NCBI GenBank assembly: GCA_029978425.1 | Contig: JAPOJL010000029.1 | Span: 1 to 7,045, forward strand | Direction: 5' to 3' | DNA length: 7,045 bases | From: Actinomycetota bacterium | GTDB taxonomy: Bacteria > Actinomycetota > Actinomycetes > Nanopelagicales > Nanopelagicaceae | Part shown: piece after piece, positions 1 to 6,018 of the stretch | Position numbering within the stretch: the stretch's first letter is position 1 | Layout of the letters: every line of letters starts with the position of its first letter | Made by a program: the position numbers and the translations under genes | Notes under the pieces: generated by a model | What the model was told of the DNA's origin: nothing | The model's database searches: none | The model's input: the letters and a program-made list of their open reading frames with translations, nothing else

Positions 1-1216
1 TAAGGGATTCAACAACTGCCACAACTCCGTCATGGCGACCAACGCGGAGGTTGTCTCGCTGAGCGATGTCATGGGTCAGAACAACGCGAGAACCTTGGCC
101 GATTCGAGAGAGCACTGTTAAGAGGACTCCGCGTTCTAAAGATTGGGCTTCGTCCACGATGACAAAGGCATCATGGAGTGAGCGGCCTCGGATATGAGTC
201 AAAGGTAGAACTTCAATAAGTCCACGATCCATGATCTCTTCAATAACTTGATTTGAAACCAATGCGCCCAAGGTATCGAAGACCGCTTGGGCCCAGGGCG
301 ACATCTTCTCCCCTTCGGTTCCGGGCAGGTAGCCAAGTTCTTGACCGCCGACGGGGTAGAGCGGGCGGAAGACAACTATCTTCTTATGGAGGCGACGTTC
401 CAGGACCGCCTCGAGTCCTGCGCAGAGAGCAAGAGCTGACTTTCCAGTTCCCGCTCGACCGCCGAGGGAGACAATTCCAATCTCATTATCAAGAAGAAGA
501 TCGAGAGCAATCCGTTGTTCTGCCGACCTTCCATGAATTCCAAATGCGCTCTTGTCGCCGCGAACCAGAACGAGCGACTTGTCGGCGGTCACTCGAGCTA
601 GAGCGCTTCCCTTTTCAGAGTGAAGTACAACGCCGGTATGGCAAGGAAGATCTTTGGTGAGGGGATCACTGACCTTCTCGCCCGCATAGAGAGCATCGAT
701 AAGTTTGCTGCCAACAGTCTCTTCAACCATTCCGGTCCAACCACTGTTGGGAGCAAGTTCGGCCCGGTACTCCTCGGCAGTGATTCCTACCGAAGAAGCT
801 TTAACGCGAAGTGGGAGATCTTTCGTTACCAGGACAACATCTTTACCTTCACTGACTAAGTTCCTTGCTACCGCAAGAATGCGTGAGTCATTAGTTCCAT
901 CGCGTAAGAATCCATGAGGAAGTGAAGAAGTATCGGTGTGATTAAGTTCTACCGAGAGAGTGCCTCCAGAAGCAGTGATTTTCAATGGTTTATCGAGCCT
1001 GCCGTGGGAAATTCTTAAGTCGTCTAATTGACGTAGAGCGGCTCGGGCAAAATATCCAAGTTCGGGGTGATCGCGTTTTGATTCTAATTCGCCGATAACA
1101 GCGATCGGGATGATGATTTCATGCTCGTCGAAGCGGAAGAAGGCGGAGGGGTCTGCAAGCAGGACGCTGGTATCTAAGACGTAGGTCTTGCGTCCTTCGG
1201 AGCTACTACGGGCCAA
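1..1216 (-). CDS. phoH: PIN domain-PhoH family ATPase (PhoH2/YlaK type), C-terminus cut by window start
   Basis: The N-terminal PIN-like nuclease domain opens with [13 protein letters not shown] (acidic Asp15). The C-terminal PhoH P-loop ATPase has Walker [10 protein letters not shown] (about 252-260, Lys259) and Walker B VIVDEAQ (352-358, Asp355-Glu356). The visible end, with HDIAQRDN and GRHDGVVAV, matches the PhoH C-terminal signature. About 405 residues are present; the family usually runs a few tens of residues longer, so only a short tail is missing. PIN-PhoH proteins are known as ATP-dependent RNA unwinding and cleaving enzymes (PhoH2 of mycobacteria); that activity here is inferred. 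The start is a TTG: it has AAGGAG four bases upstream, an in-frame TGA lies nine codons upstream, and no other start precedes the PIN motif. It lies downstream of the isoprenyl transferase on the same strand, behind its own 131-base leader. Confidence 0.95.
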   Translation of the reverse strand, partial: MARSSSEGRKTYVLDTSVLLADPSAFFRFDEHEIIIPIAVIGELESKRDHPELGYFARAALRQLDDLRISHGRLDKPLKITASGGTLSVELNHTDTSSLPHGFLRDGTNDSRILAVARNLVSEGKDVVLVTKDLPLRVKASSVGITAEEYRAELAPNSGWTGMVEETVGSKLIDALYAGEKVSDPLTKDLPCHTGVVLHSEKGSALARVTADKSLVLVRGDKSAFGIHGRSAEQRIALDLLLDNEIGIVSLGGRAGTGKSALALCAGLEAVLERRLHKKIVVFRPLYPVGGQELGYLPGTEGEKMSPWAQAVFDTLGALVSNQVIEEIMDRGLIEVLPLTHIRGRSLHDAFVIVDEAQSLERGVLLTVLSRIGQGSRVVLTHDIAQRDNLRVGRHDGVVAVVESL

Positions 1217-1220
1217 GAAA

Positions 1221-1226
1221 CTCCTT
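1221..1226 (-). promoter_or_regulatory. Ribosome binding site AAGGAG that fixes the TTG start of phoH
   Basis: The minus strand reads AAGGAG-TTTC-TTG. This strong Shine-Dalgarno match, at a short spacing of four bases, is the main support for a TTG start codon at 1216-1214. Confidence 0.7.
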
Positions 1227-1234
1227 CTTATTCT

Positions 1235-1243
1235 GTTGTATCA
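1235..1243 (-). promoter_or_regulatory. Possible extended -10 element for phoH
   Basis: The minus strand reads TGATACAAC, a TGn extension followed by TACAAC, which matches four of six bases of TATAAT. Transcription would start near 1228, leaving a short leader that still contains the AAGGAG site. No good -35 hexamer is seen; the region where it would lie is occupied by the adjacent palindrome. This is a motif match only. Confidence 0.3.
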
Positions 1244-1245
1244 GG

Positions 1246-1265
1246 CACTTTTCATGTGAAAAGTG
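1246..1265. repeat. Perfect 20-base inverted repeat upstream of phoH
   Basis: CACTTTTC-ATGT-GAAAAGTG is an uninterrupted 8-base inverted repeat with a 4-base centre. It lies about 30 bases before the phoH TTG start and directly upstream of a possible extended -10 element. Neither strand has a T-run after it, so it does not look like an intrinsic terminator. It could be an operator for a dimeric regulator or an RNA hairpin in a uppS-phoH transcript. No known consensus is recognised. Confidence 0.6.
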
Positions 1266-1347
1266 GGGGACGACGCCGTCAGAACAAAAGGTAAATCCTG
1301 GAGTGGGTTGGATTTTGGCGACACGCTCAAGTAGAGGTTGAGGTTTT

Positions 1348-2136
1348 TTATTTACCCAAGCGTCGCTCTCTCGCCGCATACGAACGTAGCGCTCGTAAGA
1401 AATCAACGCGACGAAAATCTGGCCAATACGCCTCGCAGAAATAGAACTCAGATTGGTGGCTCTGCCACAACAAGAATCCACCTAGGCGTTGCTCCCCTGA
1501 AGTTCGGATGACTAACTCGGGATCAGGTTGTCCTGCGGTGTAGAGATACTGGTCGATGGAATGGGCGGTGAGTTGATCGGCTGCTGCTGCAAGATCTTTT
1601 CCAGCAGCTTTTGCCTCGTGCATATAACTCTTCACCGCATCAACAATTTCAAGGCGGCCACCGTAACCAATTGCAACATTGACGGTAATCCCAGGAATTT
1701 CAGCGGTCTTGCTCGCTGCTGCTTTCAACCGCGCACGCAACTCTTCGGGAAGTAGTTCAAGGGATCCGACGGGGTGAATCTTCCAACGCCCTGTGGAACT
1801 AAGCGCTTCCACGGTCTCACCGATAATGGAGATAAGTGATTGCAACTCTTCATGCGAGCGCTTTAAATTATCGCTGGACAATAACCAGAGCGTGACAACA
1901 TTGATCTCGGTCTCTTCGCACCAAGTAAGTAACTCGATGATCTTTTCTGCTCCAGCGCGATGGCCCCGTGAAGATGAGATATCGCCTGAACTCGAGGGGT
2001 TTTCCTTGGCCCATCGTCGATTGCCATCAAGGATGACACCGATGTGATGAGGGGTCCGAGTTAAATCAAGTTTTGCCACCAACCTATGTTCATAGAGGGG
2101 ATAGAGCGCAGACTTGATGATGGAGCGGACCGTCAT
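1348..2136 (-). CDS. uppS: (Z)-isoprenyl diphosphate synthase (UppS / Rv1086-like cis-prenyltransferase)
   Basis: This cis-prenyltransferase condenses isopentenyl diphosphate with an allylic diphosphate to make Z-polyprenyl chains, the lipid carriers for cell-wall synthesis, and acts at the cytoplasmic membrane face. The catalytic motif VILDGNRRWA holds Asp37; GHRAG follows at 58-62; the pyrophosphate-binding end has RTSGEQR (Arg211, Ser213, Arg217) and Glu230, with the spacing of the Escherichia coli enzyme (Arg194, Arg200, Glu213). The 262 residues are a normal length. The C-terminus, with LYTAGQPDPELVIRTSGEQR and an arginine-rich end, resembles the mycobacterial short-chain enzyme Rv1086, so the product could be short (farnesyl-like) rather than C50-C55. 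A serine-rich stretch at 46-56 makes the loop between the first two motifs longer than I recall for Rv1086. The ATG overlaps the stop of the DUF3817 gene (ATGA), indicating translational coupling. Confidence 0.95.
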   Translation of the reverse strand: MTVRSIIKSALYPLYEHRLVAKLDLTRTPHHIGVILDGNRRWAKENPSSSGDISSSRGHRAGAEKIIELLTWCEETEINVVTLWLLSSDNLKRSHEELQSLISIIGETVEALSSTGRWKIHPVGSLELLPEELRARLKAAASKTAEIPGITVNVAIGYGGRLEIVDAVKSYMHEAKAAGKDLAAAADQLTAHSIDQYLYTAGQPDPELVIRTSGEQRLGGFLLWQSHQSEFYFCEAYWPDFRRVDFLRALRSYAARERRLGK

Positions 2137-2438
2137 GTGAGCGGAAATTCCCTCATGACTCTTCGCTCTGCAATGAAGGATGCGACAGGCAGGGTGCCTG
2201 CCAAAATAAAGAGAATCATTCGCTTAATGGTGAAGCGAGCGCGGGCGGTGAAGTGAATCGCAGCAAGAACGTAGAAAGCGTAAACGTAGCCATGGACAAA
2301 GGGAATCCACTTCACTTTTGCCTCTAAATCTGGGTTATCTAATAGGTAGACAACGGGCAGCTCTACAAACCAGAGCAATAGCGACATGATGCCGGCTGCG
2401 AGAGCCATTACTCGATAACGCTTGATGACGCCGTTCAT
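2133..2438 (-). CDS. DUF3817 family integral membrane protein
   Basis: A 101-residue protein with three probable membrane segments (about 10-31, 46-63 and 74-90). The DUF3817 hallmarks are present: an N-terminal RYRVMA, the HGYVY stretch beginning at His49 in segment two, and AGTLPVASFIAERRV near the C-terminus. The biochemical function of DUF3817 is unknown; the family is small, in the bacterial membrane and common in Actinobacteria and Firmicutes. It is coupled at both ends: its ATG overlaps the SURF1 stop (ATGA) and its own stop overlaps the isoprenyl transferase ATG (ATGA). The context hints at a membrane role linked to respiration or lipid metabolism, but nothing in the sequence shows this. 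Confidence 0.9.
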   Translation of the reverse strand: MNGVIKRYRVMALAAGIMSLLLWFVELPVVYLLDNPDLEAKVKWIPFVHGYVYAFYVLAAIHFTARARFTIKRMILFILAGTLPVASFIAERRVMREFPLT

Positions 2439-3151
2439 ATGCGCTCCTCTTCACTTTTCGCTTCGCTCTTTCGCCTGCGACCATAGAGCGGTAGAAAAAG
2501 TACTACTAAGGCCATGAGCCACCAAATAACAACATAGGAGATGTGTTGCCAGTAGTAACCCGGCACGTTCGGTCGAGCAGGTTCAACCTGAACGCGAGAA
2601 ATCGCGAGCGCTGTACCATCAACAATTTCAGATCGGGCGACTACGTATCCATCAAAGACTGGTAGATCATAAGTTCCAACGAGGAGCGAAGGATCCAAAC
2701 GACTGAGTTGATCCCCGCGCTTATCTGCGCGATCTTCAAATTGGCGAACCAACAATCGGCCTTCCACATTAACTTCACCCTTGGGAAGTTCATCTTTCTG
2801 GTCGCTGCGCACCACAAGGATTGCTCCACCACCGTTTACTTCAAGAAGACCCACCAGCCAGGTGCCTACCGCGCCAGATTTATCTTCTTGGCCAGGAGCA
2901 TCAAATTGCGCAACATACCTCCCAGAGAAAGTGACAATGCGATTGATAGCGCTATCGCTGAGATTCGTTGATGGAGTCGCAATATCAGTTAATGGAATAA
3001 GTGGTTGTTCTATATAAGGCTTTTGCAACTCTTTGAGATCAGCTGCGCGATCTAATTGCCATATCCCTAAGCGAATAAAAGCGCCACATAGGCCGAGAAC
3101 AACCAGTGCAAGGCCAACTTTTTTAAGAGCGGTATCGCTAGTTATTTTCAT
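2435..3151 (-). CDS. SURF1 family cytochrome oxidase assembly protein
   Basis: SURF1 (Shy1) proteins help insert heme a into aa3-type cytochrome c oxidase in the inner membrane. The sequence shows the two-helix SURF1 plan: an N-terminal membrane helix (about 12-28) ending in the family motif LGIWQLDR (Trp31, Arg35), a large extracytoplasmic domain, and a C-terminal helix beginning at the PGYYWQHISYVVIWW stretch and ending in a basic tail. The chosen ATG at 3151 gives 238 residues with a short cytoplasmic leader. An in-frame ATG at 3169 (244 residues) is nearly as plausible, and a TTG at 3220 is open but would overlap most of the upstream gene. Neither ATG has a strong Shine-Dalgarno, consistent with coupling to the upstream small gene, which it overlaps by 14 bases. 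It implies the organism makes a heme-copper oxidase. Confidence 0.9.
   Translation of the reverse strand: MKITSDTALKKVGLALVVLGLCGAFIRLGIWQLDRAADLKELQKPYIEQPLIPLTDIATPSTNLSDSAINRIVTFSGRYVAQFDAPGQEDKSGAVGTWLVGLLEVNGGGAILVVRSDQKDELPKGEVNVEGRLLVRQFEDRADKRGDQLSRLDPSLLVGTYDLPVFDGYVVARSEIVDGTALAISRVQVEPARPNVPGYYWQHISYVVIWWLMALVVLFLPLYGRRRKSEAKSEEERI
2444..2449 (-). promoter_or_regulatory. GAGGAG ribosome binding site for the DUF3817 gene, inside the SURF1 end
   Basis: The last codons of the SURF1 gene (Glu-Glu-Arg-Ile-stop) read GAGGAGCGCATATGA on the minus strand. This places a strong Shine-Dalgarno sequence five bases before the DUF3817 ATG. It supports that start and translational coupling within one transcript. 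Confidence 0.7.
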
Positions 3152-3281
3152 CTTTGATACGACGCTCATCCATCCGCTTCCATCGCTTATAGAAACTACG
3201 AAGCAGAATAATTGTTGCAAGAGTCAGAAAGATCATCGTCATTGAGCCAGCAACTCCAGCGTCGAATACAGGTTGTTCCAT
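3138..3281 (-). CDS. Small single-span membrane protein (47 residues), first gene of the SURF1 cluster
   Basis: A 47-residue reading frame (ATG at 3281, TAG at 3138-3140). Its sequence begins MEQPVFDAGVAGSMTM, followed by one hydrophobic segment (about 14-28, TMIFLTLATIILLRS) and a strongly charged tail (KRWKRMDERRIKDENN). This gives a short outside N-terminus and a basic cytoplasmic C-terminus by the positive-inside rule. It overlaps the SURF1 start by 14 bases and heads the minus-strand cluster, which supports its being real. From memory, small one-helix proteins with an 'LLRSMNK'-like segment often sit next to mca in Actinobacteria, and this may be that protein. Its function is unknown. 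The ATG lies 14 bases from the divergent DUF4307 start and has an extended -10 at a leaderless distance, with no Shine-Dalgarno. Confidence 0.72.
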   Translation of the reverse strand: MEQPVFDAGVAGSMTMIFLTLATIILLRSFYKRWKRMDERRIKDENN

Positions 3282-3289
3282 GCCATGAT
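3281..3289 (+). promoter_or_regulatory. Extended -10 element for the DUF4307-greA transcript (leaderless spacing)
   Basis: TGC-CATGAT is a TGn extension plus a hexamer matching four of six bases of TATAAT. Six bases separate it from the ATG at 3296, so transcription would begin at the A of the start codon. No Shine-Dalgarno precedes that ATG. Leaderless mRNAs are common in Actinobacteria. No clear -35 is seen. Confidence 0.4.
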
Positions 3290-3296
3290 TCTGCCA
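3288..3296 (-). promoter_or_regulatory. Extended -10 element for the small-TM-SURF1-uppS cluster (leaderless spacing)
   Basis: The minus strand reads TGG-CAGAAT, six bases before the ATG at 3281, again the leaderless distance. A TTGAAA hexamer (3309-3314, five of six to TTGACA) lies 15 bases upstream, inside the DUF4307 gene. The hexamer overlaps the opposite-strand -10, so the two promoters would compete. Confidence 0.4.
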
Positions 3297-3715
3297 TGAG
3301 CGCCAACTTTTCAAATCTGCCCCCAGAAACGCAGGAATTACTGGCGCAGCGCTACGGGATTAAACGGAGAAATGGCTGGAAAATCACAGCAGCAATACTT
3401 TCCCTCATTGGATTGCCGTGGCTGTTGTGGAGCGCTTGGCACTTTGCAAATCCAGAGATTCGAGTGACTCTTATAAGTTTCCAAAATGAGAAGAGCGACT
3501 CCATTGACATCACCTACAAGGTTGATAGACGTAATCCGAGTTCTCCCCTTACCTGCACGCTCGTGGCTAGGGATATTGATAAGAATGTGGTCGGAGAAAT
3601 CGAAGACAAGGTCCCTGCATCGAAAGACTCAAGTGTCACCATCTCTCGCACCATTCCGGCCCGTATTGCACCAGTTAATGCTGCAGTTTTGGAATGTCGT
3701 GCAGCAGGTAGCTGA
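3296..3715 (+). CDS. DUF4307 domain-containing membrane protein
   Basis: A 139-residue protein. The N-terminal cytoplasmic part includes the family-typical RYG followed by basic residues (Arg19-Tyr20-Gly21, Lys23-Arg25). One membrane helix follows (about 29-48, with LPWLLWSAW), then a beta-rich extracytoplasmic domain. That domain has the DUF4307 pattern of a 'YKVDRR..SSPLTCTL' strand, a VGEI strand, and a final 'VNAAVLEC' strand; the two cysteines could form a disulphide. DUF4307 proteins are actinobacterial, of unknown function, and regularly sit beside greA and mca. The ATG at 3296 is chosen because it fits the family N-terminus; an upstream in-frame extension to 3212 would run through the divergent gene. 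greA follows after 21 bases on the same strand. Confidence 0.88.
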   Translation: MSANFSNLPPETQELLAQRYGIKRRNGWKITAAILSLIGLPWLLWSAWHFANPEIRVTLISFQNEKSDSIDITYKVDRRNPSSPLTCTLVARDIDKNVVGEIEDKVPASKDSSVTISRTIPARIAPVNAAVLECRAAGS

Positions 3716-3736
3716 AGAAAGTACCCTTAGCCCCTT

Positions 3737-4210
3737 ATGAGCAAGACATGGCTAACTCAAGAAGCAGCAGATCGTTTAGCTGCTGAGTTGGCGCACCTTG
3801 AAACTGCAGGTCGCTCTGAAATCGTGAAGAAAATCGAATCTGCTCGCGCTGAAGGTGACCTCAAAGAAAATGGTGGTTATCACGCAGCTCGCGAAGAGCA
3901 AGGCAAGATGGAAGCTCGTATCCGCCAACTCAAGCACATGTTGGAAAATGCTGAAATCGGAACTCCCCCAGCCTCTGCAGATGGAATCGTTGCTCCGGGC
4001 ATGAAAGTTACTGTTGAGATTCTGGGCGATGAGATGCAGTTCTTGCTTGGATCCCGCGAAATTTCATCAGGAGATCTCGATGTCTATAGCGAAAAATCAC
4101 CATTGGGTTCAGCAGTAATGGGTGCAAAAGTTGGAGATGAAAAGTCTTACACCGCTCCTAATGGGAAAAATATCTCGGTCAAGATTCTCAACGCCGAGAT
4201 CTATAGTTAA
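3737..4210 (+). CDS. greA: Transcription elongation factor GreA
   Basis: GreA rescues backtracked RNA polymerase by inserting its coiled coil into the secondary channel and stimulating transcript cleavage. The N-terminal coiled coil (about 8-75) carries the tip motif EGDLKENGGYHAAREEQGK, with the two acidic residues Asp41 and Glu44 at the same positions as in well-studied GreA proteins. The C-terminal FKBP-like domain (about 80-157) contains the usual SPLGSAVMGAKVGDE segment. The 157 residues are a normal length. The N-terminus WLTQEAADRLAAEL and the KENGGYH tip are typical of Actinobacteria. It probably shares a transcript with the DUF4307 gene 21 bases upstream; no separate promoter is evident in the gap, and the only purine-rich stretch (GAAGAAAG) is a weak, distant Shine-Dalgarno. 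It converges with the ABC permease, with 6 bases between stop codons. Confidence 0.98.
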   Translation: MSKTWLTQEAADRLAAELAHLETAGRSEIVKKIESARAEGDLKENGGYHAAREEQGKMEARIRQLKHMLENAEIGTPPASADGIVAPGMKVTVEILGDEMQFLLGSREISSGDLDVYSEKSPLGSAVMGAKVGDEKSYTAPNGKNISVKILNAEIYS

Positions 4211-4220
4211 TTAAAACTAT
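4203..4220. terminator. Weak AT-rich hairpin spanning both convergent stop codons
   Basis: ATAGTT-AATTAA-AACTAT forms a 6-base stem with a 6-base loop. The left arm holds the first base of the greA TAA and the right arm holds the TAG of the ABC permease read on the minus strand. It is the only symmetric element in the 6-base convergent gap, so it may act as a bidirectional terminator. The stem has one G-C pair and no long T-run, so strength is doubtful. Confidence 0.28.
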
Positions 4221-5017
4221 TTAGAAGCGGTATTGATGTATTTCCGCACGCTGAGCGGAATAAAGATTGCCATGATAATCACCATATAAATCAATGACAT
4301 TTCCAGCGGATTCTGGCTCGGCCAAGAATTAGCGGTCACACCAAAGATGTTCTGGAGGCCGAATAGTTCGCGGCACCCAGCTACCATCGTTGAGACGGGG
4401 TTCCATTCTGCGAAATATTGAAGAACTTTTGGCATTCCTGTCGTTGGAGCAAATGCATTTGATAAGAAGGTCAACGGAAAGACTGCGATGAAGACTGCAG
4501 CGTTGGCCACGCGGGCAGATTTCACTGAGAGTCCGATAAGGACACCTACCCATGCCATAGAAAAGCCAAAGAGAAGGAGGAAAGCAAAGCCCAGGACAAC
4601 ATTGAAAAGTCCTGATGAAGGTCTCCAGCCAACAAGGAATCCAGCCAAGCCCATTACCGAGAGAACAACGATATTGAGTGCGCCATCGCCCAATGTGCGA
4701 CCAAAGACAACAGCGGCACGCGAAATAGGGAGAGAGCGGAAGCGATCAATCAAGCCTTTCTGCATATCTTCAGCAAGACCAACAGCAGTTCCAGCCAGGG
4801 TGAATGCAACAGTCTGTACAAAGATTCCAGGCATCAAAAGCTGAACATAATCAACGCCCGGGATTCCAGTTGAGATGGATCCACCAAAGACATACCTAAA
4901 GAGCAGCACGAACATCACTGGTTGAATAGTCGAGAAGATAAGTACTTCTGGGACGCGAATGAGTTGAAGTAATTGGCGCTTGGTGATGACAAGAGAATCC
5001 GATACTGCGTACTTCAT
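4217..5017 (-). CDS. ABC-2 type export permease (DrrB-like)
   Basis: Membrane half of an ABC exporter of the daunorubicin-resistance (DrrAB) class. The 266 residues contain about six hydrophobic segments, the first near 25-44 and the last near 240-258. The ABC-2 cytoplasmic loop EDMQKGLIDRFRSLPISR (about 86-103) is the conserved coupling region of DrrB proteins. Later segments include NAFAPTTGMPKVLQYFAEWNP, also typical of the family. The ATG overlaps the ATPase stop (ATGA), and its Shine-Dalgarno (AGAGGAAG) lies in the lysine/arginine codons closing that gene, so the two proteins are probably made in matched amounts. The substrate cannot be read from sequence: DrrAB relatives export antibiotics, lipids or glycolipids. 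Self-protection against a drug is not implied, since no biosynthetic genes are nearby. Confidence 0.92.
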   Translation of the reverse strand: MKYAVSDSLVITKRQLLQLIRVPEVLIFSTIQPVMFVLLFRYVFGGSISTGIPGVDYVQLLMPGIFVQTVAFTLAGTAVGLAEDMQKGLIDRFRSLPISRAAVVFGRTLGDGALNIVVLSVMGLAGFLVGWRPSSGLFNVVLGFAFLLLFGFSMAWVGVLIGLSVKSARVANAAVFIAVFPLTFLSNAFAPTTGMPKVLQYFAEWNPVSTMVAGCRELFGLQNIFGVTANSWPSQNPLEMSLIYMVIIMAIFIPLSVRKYINTASK

Positions 5018-6018
5018 TTCTTCTTCCTCTTCCGTGCGCGTGGATCTACAACTTCTTCTTCCTTCTTCTCTTCTGCCGCGTGACCAGTAAGTGAGATGAA
5101 TACATCATCCAGAGAGGGGCGCTTCAATCCGATATCTAGCGGGTGAATACTTTCATCATCAAGTGCGCGAGCGGCATCAATCAGCGCTTTCGAACCGGTA
5201 CTTACCGGGGCAGAGACTCGGCGTGCGCTCTCTTCGACGAGAACTTTTCCACCACTAATCTTTTCAACGATTGCGGCGACTTTTTTGAGATCTTGAGTTT
5301 CCGCAACAATCTCAAGGCGCTCCCCGCCAACTTGGCGCTTCAGCTCATCTGAAGTGCCGCGCGCAATGACCGTACCGTTATCAATAACTGCAATCTCATC
5401 AGCAAGTTGATCTGCTTCTTCTAGATACTGGGTAGTCAGGAGAAGCGTTGTTCCATCCTTCACTAAACCTTCAATGACTCCCCACATCTCTTGGCGACCG
5501 CGCGGATCAAGGCCCGTGGTTGGTTCATCAAGAAATAGAATTTTTGGCTTAACAATGAGTGATGCTGCGAGATCAAGACGGCGACGCATACCTCCGGAAT
5601 AAGTACGTATGGGGCGTTTTGCTGCATCTGTTAGAGAAAATTGCTCGAGTAGTTCTTCGGCTCGCTTTTTCGAATGTGATGGCGAGAGGTGATAAAGACG
5701 ACTGAACATCACCAAGTTATCCCAACCGGTAAGCGTTTCATCAACTGCAGCGTATTGTCCGGAGAGTCCAATAACTTCACGGACTTGATCTGGATCTTTG
5801 ATGACATCAATGCCAGCAACTGTTGCACGTCCTGAGTCGGGTGTGAGAAGAGTCGCAAGAATTCTTACCGTTGTTGTTTTTCCTGCACCATTAGGGCCAA
5901 GTACGCCTAGAACTGTTCCCTCTTCAACATCGAGGCTTAATCCGTTGAGCGCTCTGACTTTTCCTTTGTCATAAGTCTTGACGAGATTCTCTGCAATAAC
6001 GCTTTTCACTCTCCGCAT
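5014..6018 (-). CDS. ABC exporter ATP-binding protein (DrrA-like)
   Basis: Nucleotide-binding subunit partnering the DrrB-like permease downstream. In order: Walker A GPNGAGKT (41-48, Lys47), Q-loop Gln88, signature SGGMR (141-145), Walker B ILFLDE (160-165), D-loop GLDP, and TTQYLEEAD (195-203). In the last, Gln197 stands where most ABC ATPases have the H-loop histidine; this is a usual trait of the DrrA class. The C-terminal regulatory region includes the RPSLDDVFISLTG stretch conserved in DrrA, where it supports DrrB assembly. The final 20 or so residues are a run of Glu/Lys then Arg/Lys, probably disordered. The 334 residues are normal. The ATG at 6018 has AAGG eight bases upstream; a GTG three codons in is less well placed. 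It diverges from the DHA2 transporter across 60 bases. Confidence 0.95.
   Translation of the reverse strand: MRRVKSVIAENLVKTYDKGKVRALNGLSLDVEEGTVLGVLGPNGAGKTTTVRILATLLTPDSGRATVAGIDVIKDPDQVREVIGLSGQYAAVDETLTGWDNLVMFSRLYHLSPSHSKKRAEELLEQFSLTDAAKRPIRTYSGGMRRRLDLAASLIVKPKILFLDEPTTGLDPRGRQEMWGVIEGLVKDGTTLLLTTQYLEEADQLADEIAVIDNGTVIARGTSDELKRQVGGERLEIVAETQDLKKVAAIVEKISGGKVLVEESARRVSAPVSTGSKALIDAARALDDESIHPLDIGLKRPSLDDVFISLTGHAAEEKKEEEVVDPRARKRKKK

Noticed and set aside
253..917. Plus-strand open frames of 70-135 codons opposite phoH
   Set aside because: They lie antisense to a gene with clear Walker and PIN motifs, are arginine-rich or low in recognisable motifs, and overlap each other; they are shadows of the phoH coding strand.
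1323..1339. CTCAA...TTGAG hairpin just after uppS as a terminator
   Set aside because: The stem is only five bases with a seven-base loop and no T-run follows.
1337..1353. A-rich run (AAAAAAC on the minus strand) at the uppS stop as a frameshift site into the downstream open frame
   Set aside because: The run comes after the in-frame TAA, so a ribosome would terminate before reaching it; no stimulatory structure is placed for slippage.
3152..3220. Upstream TTG start at 3220 for SURF1
   Set aside because: It would bury 23 more residues in the small membrane-protein gene and give an atypical N-terminus; ATGs at 3169 and 3151 fit the short SURF1 leader better.
2641..3245. Several open frames on both strands within the SURF1 gene
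   Set aside because: SURF1 motifs and gene overlaps explain the region; the other frames have no domain features and no ribosome binding sites.
4488..4844. 118-codon plus-strand frame opposite the ABC permease
   Set aside because: Rich in Pro/Arg/Thr as expected from the complement of membrane-helix codons; the minus strand encodes a clear DrrB-like protein.
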